A DNA stretch of 6,710 nt. Origin: CAMLHP01 sp035707845. GTDB lineage: Bacteria > Gemmatimonadota > Gemmatimonadetes > Gemmatimonadales > GWC2-71-9. Position numbers and translations under genes: made by a program. Under the pieces are notes generated by a model. The model saw only the letters and a list, made by a program, of their open reading frames with translations. It ran no database searches and was not told the origin of the DNA. The DNA is taken from NCBI GenBank assembly GCA_035707845.1, contig DASSTP010000056.1, positions 1 through 6,710 on the forward strand, in the 5' to 3' direction. Of the stretch, positions 5,203 to 6,710 are shown one piece after another (within the stretch, counting starts at the first letter, position 1; the number at the start of each line of letters is the position of its first letter).

Positions 5203-6710
5203 CCACCCCACCCTCGCCCCGACCATTACCGTCCGCCCCCGTCCCGGGAATCCGGCAATGACGGTGTATTCGGTGTCGAACAGGTTCTCGCCGCGGGCGG
5301 TCAGGGTCACCTCGGGTGTCCGGCTCACTCCACCGAGTACCGTCAGGTTGAGCGAAGCGTTCACGCTGGTGTACGCCGGCAACGTGACGCGTGCCGAGGG
5401 GAAGGTGCCGAAGTCCACATCGTCCCGGCTGCCGCTGTACAGCAGGTCGGCGCCCAGGTGCAGCCGTGCGACGGGCGTCGCACTACCCCAGAAGCGCAAG
5501 GTGTTGGCCGGGCGGCGAAGCAGCCGGTCACCTTCACTGAATCCTGGCGAACCGCTCCCGCCTGCATCAGTCACCCGGGTCTCGAGCCAGCTCCACGAAC
5601 CACCGAGCGAGAGCGCGCGAGTGAGGCGGGCAGTCGTCGAAGCCTCGATCCCGCGCGCCAGCGCCGCGCCGAGGTTCTGGTAGGTGGGCTCACCCGGAGC
5701 CGCCGCCACGTACTGGATCAGGTTGCGGAATCGCTGGTCATACCACGAGACTGCCGTGTGCAGCCTGCCGTCAGCCAGGTCGTGTTCGATCCCCACTTCC
5801 CAGCTGCGCGAGCGTTCGGGATCGAGATCACGATTGCCCACCTCGAACGGCGAATTGGCAAAGTTCTCGGCGAAGGTTGGTGCCTTGAATCCGGTGCCTG
5901 CGGCGGCCCTGAGGGCAAAGCCGCGGGGTAGCCCCAGCCGTATGCCGGTGCGCCAGGTGGCATGGGTGCCAAAGGCCTCGTCATCATCCACACGGCCGCC
6001 CCCCGTGACGATGAGCCCCCGAACCAGCTCGGCCCGCGCCTCGAGGTAGACCGCGGCATCGTTGCGTGACTGATCAAACGCCGGATCATTCTCGCTGCTC
6101 GCGCCGTCGCCGAAATTCGACGTGTACGAGGCCGCCGCGTTGACCAGCTGTCGCTCGAATTGGGCGCCGGCGGAGAGCATGCTGGTGAGTGTGGGACGGA
6201 TGATGGCGCGGCCATCGAGATTCCATCGGCTCGACCCGGCGGCACGCGACGAGGCGTAGGCAAAGCCGGTGGTGTCCCACGCGCCGTCGGGCGCATCGTC
6301 GAAGTAGGAGCGGCTCCGCGCATAGGCTGCGGCGCCGCGCAGCTCTACGCGCGCCGACAGCTGCCGGCCGCCATCGAGCCCCAGCGCCAGCGAGCGGGCG
6401 CGGGAAAACTGGTTGCTATCCGACGGAACGCCGGCGCCGTCAGTCGGAAAATGGAAGGTGTTCCAGCCATAGCGGGCCGTGGCGGAGACATCGCTCCGGC
6501 CATCGGGCCGCCAGACAAGCCGGCTGGTTCCTGACGAGTTGCGAAAATTGTTATTGAACGCGTAGGTGCCGCTGGTGGCCGATGAGGACCCGCCCAGTGA
6601 CCAGGCGAGGGACCCGGCCGAGCCACTGGCGTCGGCGCGACCAAGCACCGAGCCGAACGTGCCGGATTCAACCGCGGCACTCCCGTGCGTGCGGCCCCTG
6701 CCCTGCCGGG
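5200..6710 (-). CDS. TonB-dependent outer-membrane receptor, BtuB-like (5' end outside window)
   Basis: The visible 502 residues are the beta-barrel. The signal peptide, TonB box and plug are beyond the right edge, because the frame stays open to 6710 and the GTG at 6648 is internal. Landmarks of the BtuB/vitamin B12-type receptor family are present: GFKAPTFAENF followed by NRDLDPERSRSWEVGIEHDL, WYDQRFRNLIQY, NLGAALARGIEAST, LLRRPANTLRFWG, and near the end RGENLFDTEYTVIAGFPGRG with a terminal strand closing on aromatic Trp, the usual outer-membrane insertion signal. The alternating hydrophobic pattern and Asn/Ser/Gly-rich loops fit a barrel. The protein would import a large scarce ligand using TonB-ExbBD energy; cobalamin is possible, but substrate cannot be fixed from the barrel. 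The TAG stop overlaps a heptamer repeat. Confidence 0.92.
   Translation of the reverse strand, partial: RQGRGRTHGSAAVESGTFGSVLGRADASGSAGSLAWSLGGSSSATSGTYAFNNNFRNSSGTSRLVWRPDGRSDVSATARYGWNTFHFPTDGAGVPSDSNQFSRARSLALGLDGGRQLSARVELRGAAAYARSRSYFDDAPDGAWDTTGFAYASSRAAGSSRWNLDGRAIIRPTLTSMLSAGAQFERQLVNAAASYTSNFGDGASSENDPAFDQSRNDAAVYLEARAELVRGLIVTGGGRVDDDEAFGTHATWRTGIRLGLPRGFALRAAAGTGFKAPTFAENFANSPFEVGNRDLDPERSRSWEVGIEHDLADGRLHTAVSWYDQRFRNLIQYVAAAPGEPTYQNLGAALARGIEASTTARLTRALSLGGSWSWLETRVTDAGGSGSPGFSEGDRLLRRPANTLRFWGSATPVARLHLGADLLYSGSRDDVDFGTFPSARVTLPAYTSVNASLNLTVLGGVSRTPEVTLTARGENLFDTEYTVIAGFPGRGRTVMVGARVGW

Noticed and set aside
5137..5931. 264-codon plus-strand frame across the heptamer repeat and antisense to the TonB receptor
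   Set aside because: It has no domain signature, and the receptor reading on the opposite strand explains the sequence.

Overview
This window comes from a GC-rich bacterial chromosome. It carries four complete protein genes and two genes cut by the window edges. An exported protein with a T9SS type A (FlgD-like) C-terminal domain lies beside a large BtuB-like TonB receptor and standard housekeeping genes (recO, clpB, tadA). This suggests a diderm of the Bacteroidota/Fibrobacterota/Gemmatimonadota kind, and the high GC favours Gemmatimonadota. That placement is inference; no rRNA or other marker is present.

Layout: (i) 2-445, plus strand, is the 3' end of an alpha/beta hydrolase (dienelactone-hydrolase type). 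(ii) All other genes are on the minus strand. Transcription on that strand runs from a TonB-dependent receptor (6710 to 5200, 5' end missing), through recO (5110 to 4352) and a small exported protein that is little more than a signal peptide plus a T9SS-type domain (4162 to 3722), to clpB (3557 to 933) and tadA (940 to 470). clpB and tadA overlap by 8 nt if tadA uses its GTG start, so they look like a translationally coupled operon. tadA converges on the hydrolase with only 24 nt between the two stop codons.

Functionally this is a housekeeping block: protein disaggregation (ClpB), tRNA wobble editing (TadA), recombinational repair (RecO), and outer-membrane uptake (TonB receptor). No gene cassette here looks like a defence, secondary-metabolite or mobile system.

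The most unusual content is between the genes. Every 3' end has a long inverted repeat, and three of the four (433-477, 4271-4320, 5123-5202) are built from degenerate 7-bp units laid out as two arrays in opposite orientation. They abut or overlap stop codons and lack a clean T-tract. I read them as members of one family of heptamer-based 3'-end hairpins that may serve as terminators or transcript-end protectors. The fourth (3667-3718) is a conventional long perfect-arm hairpin.
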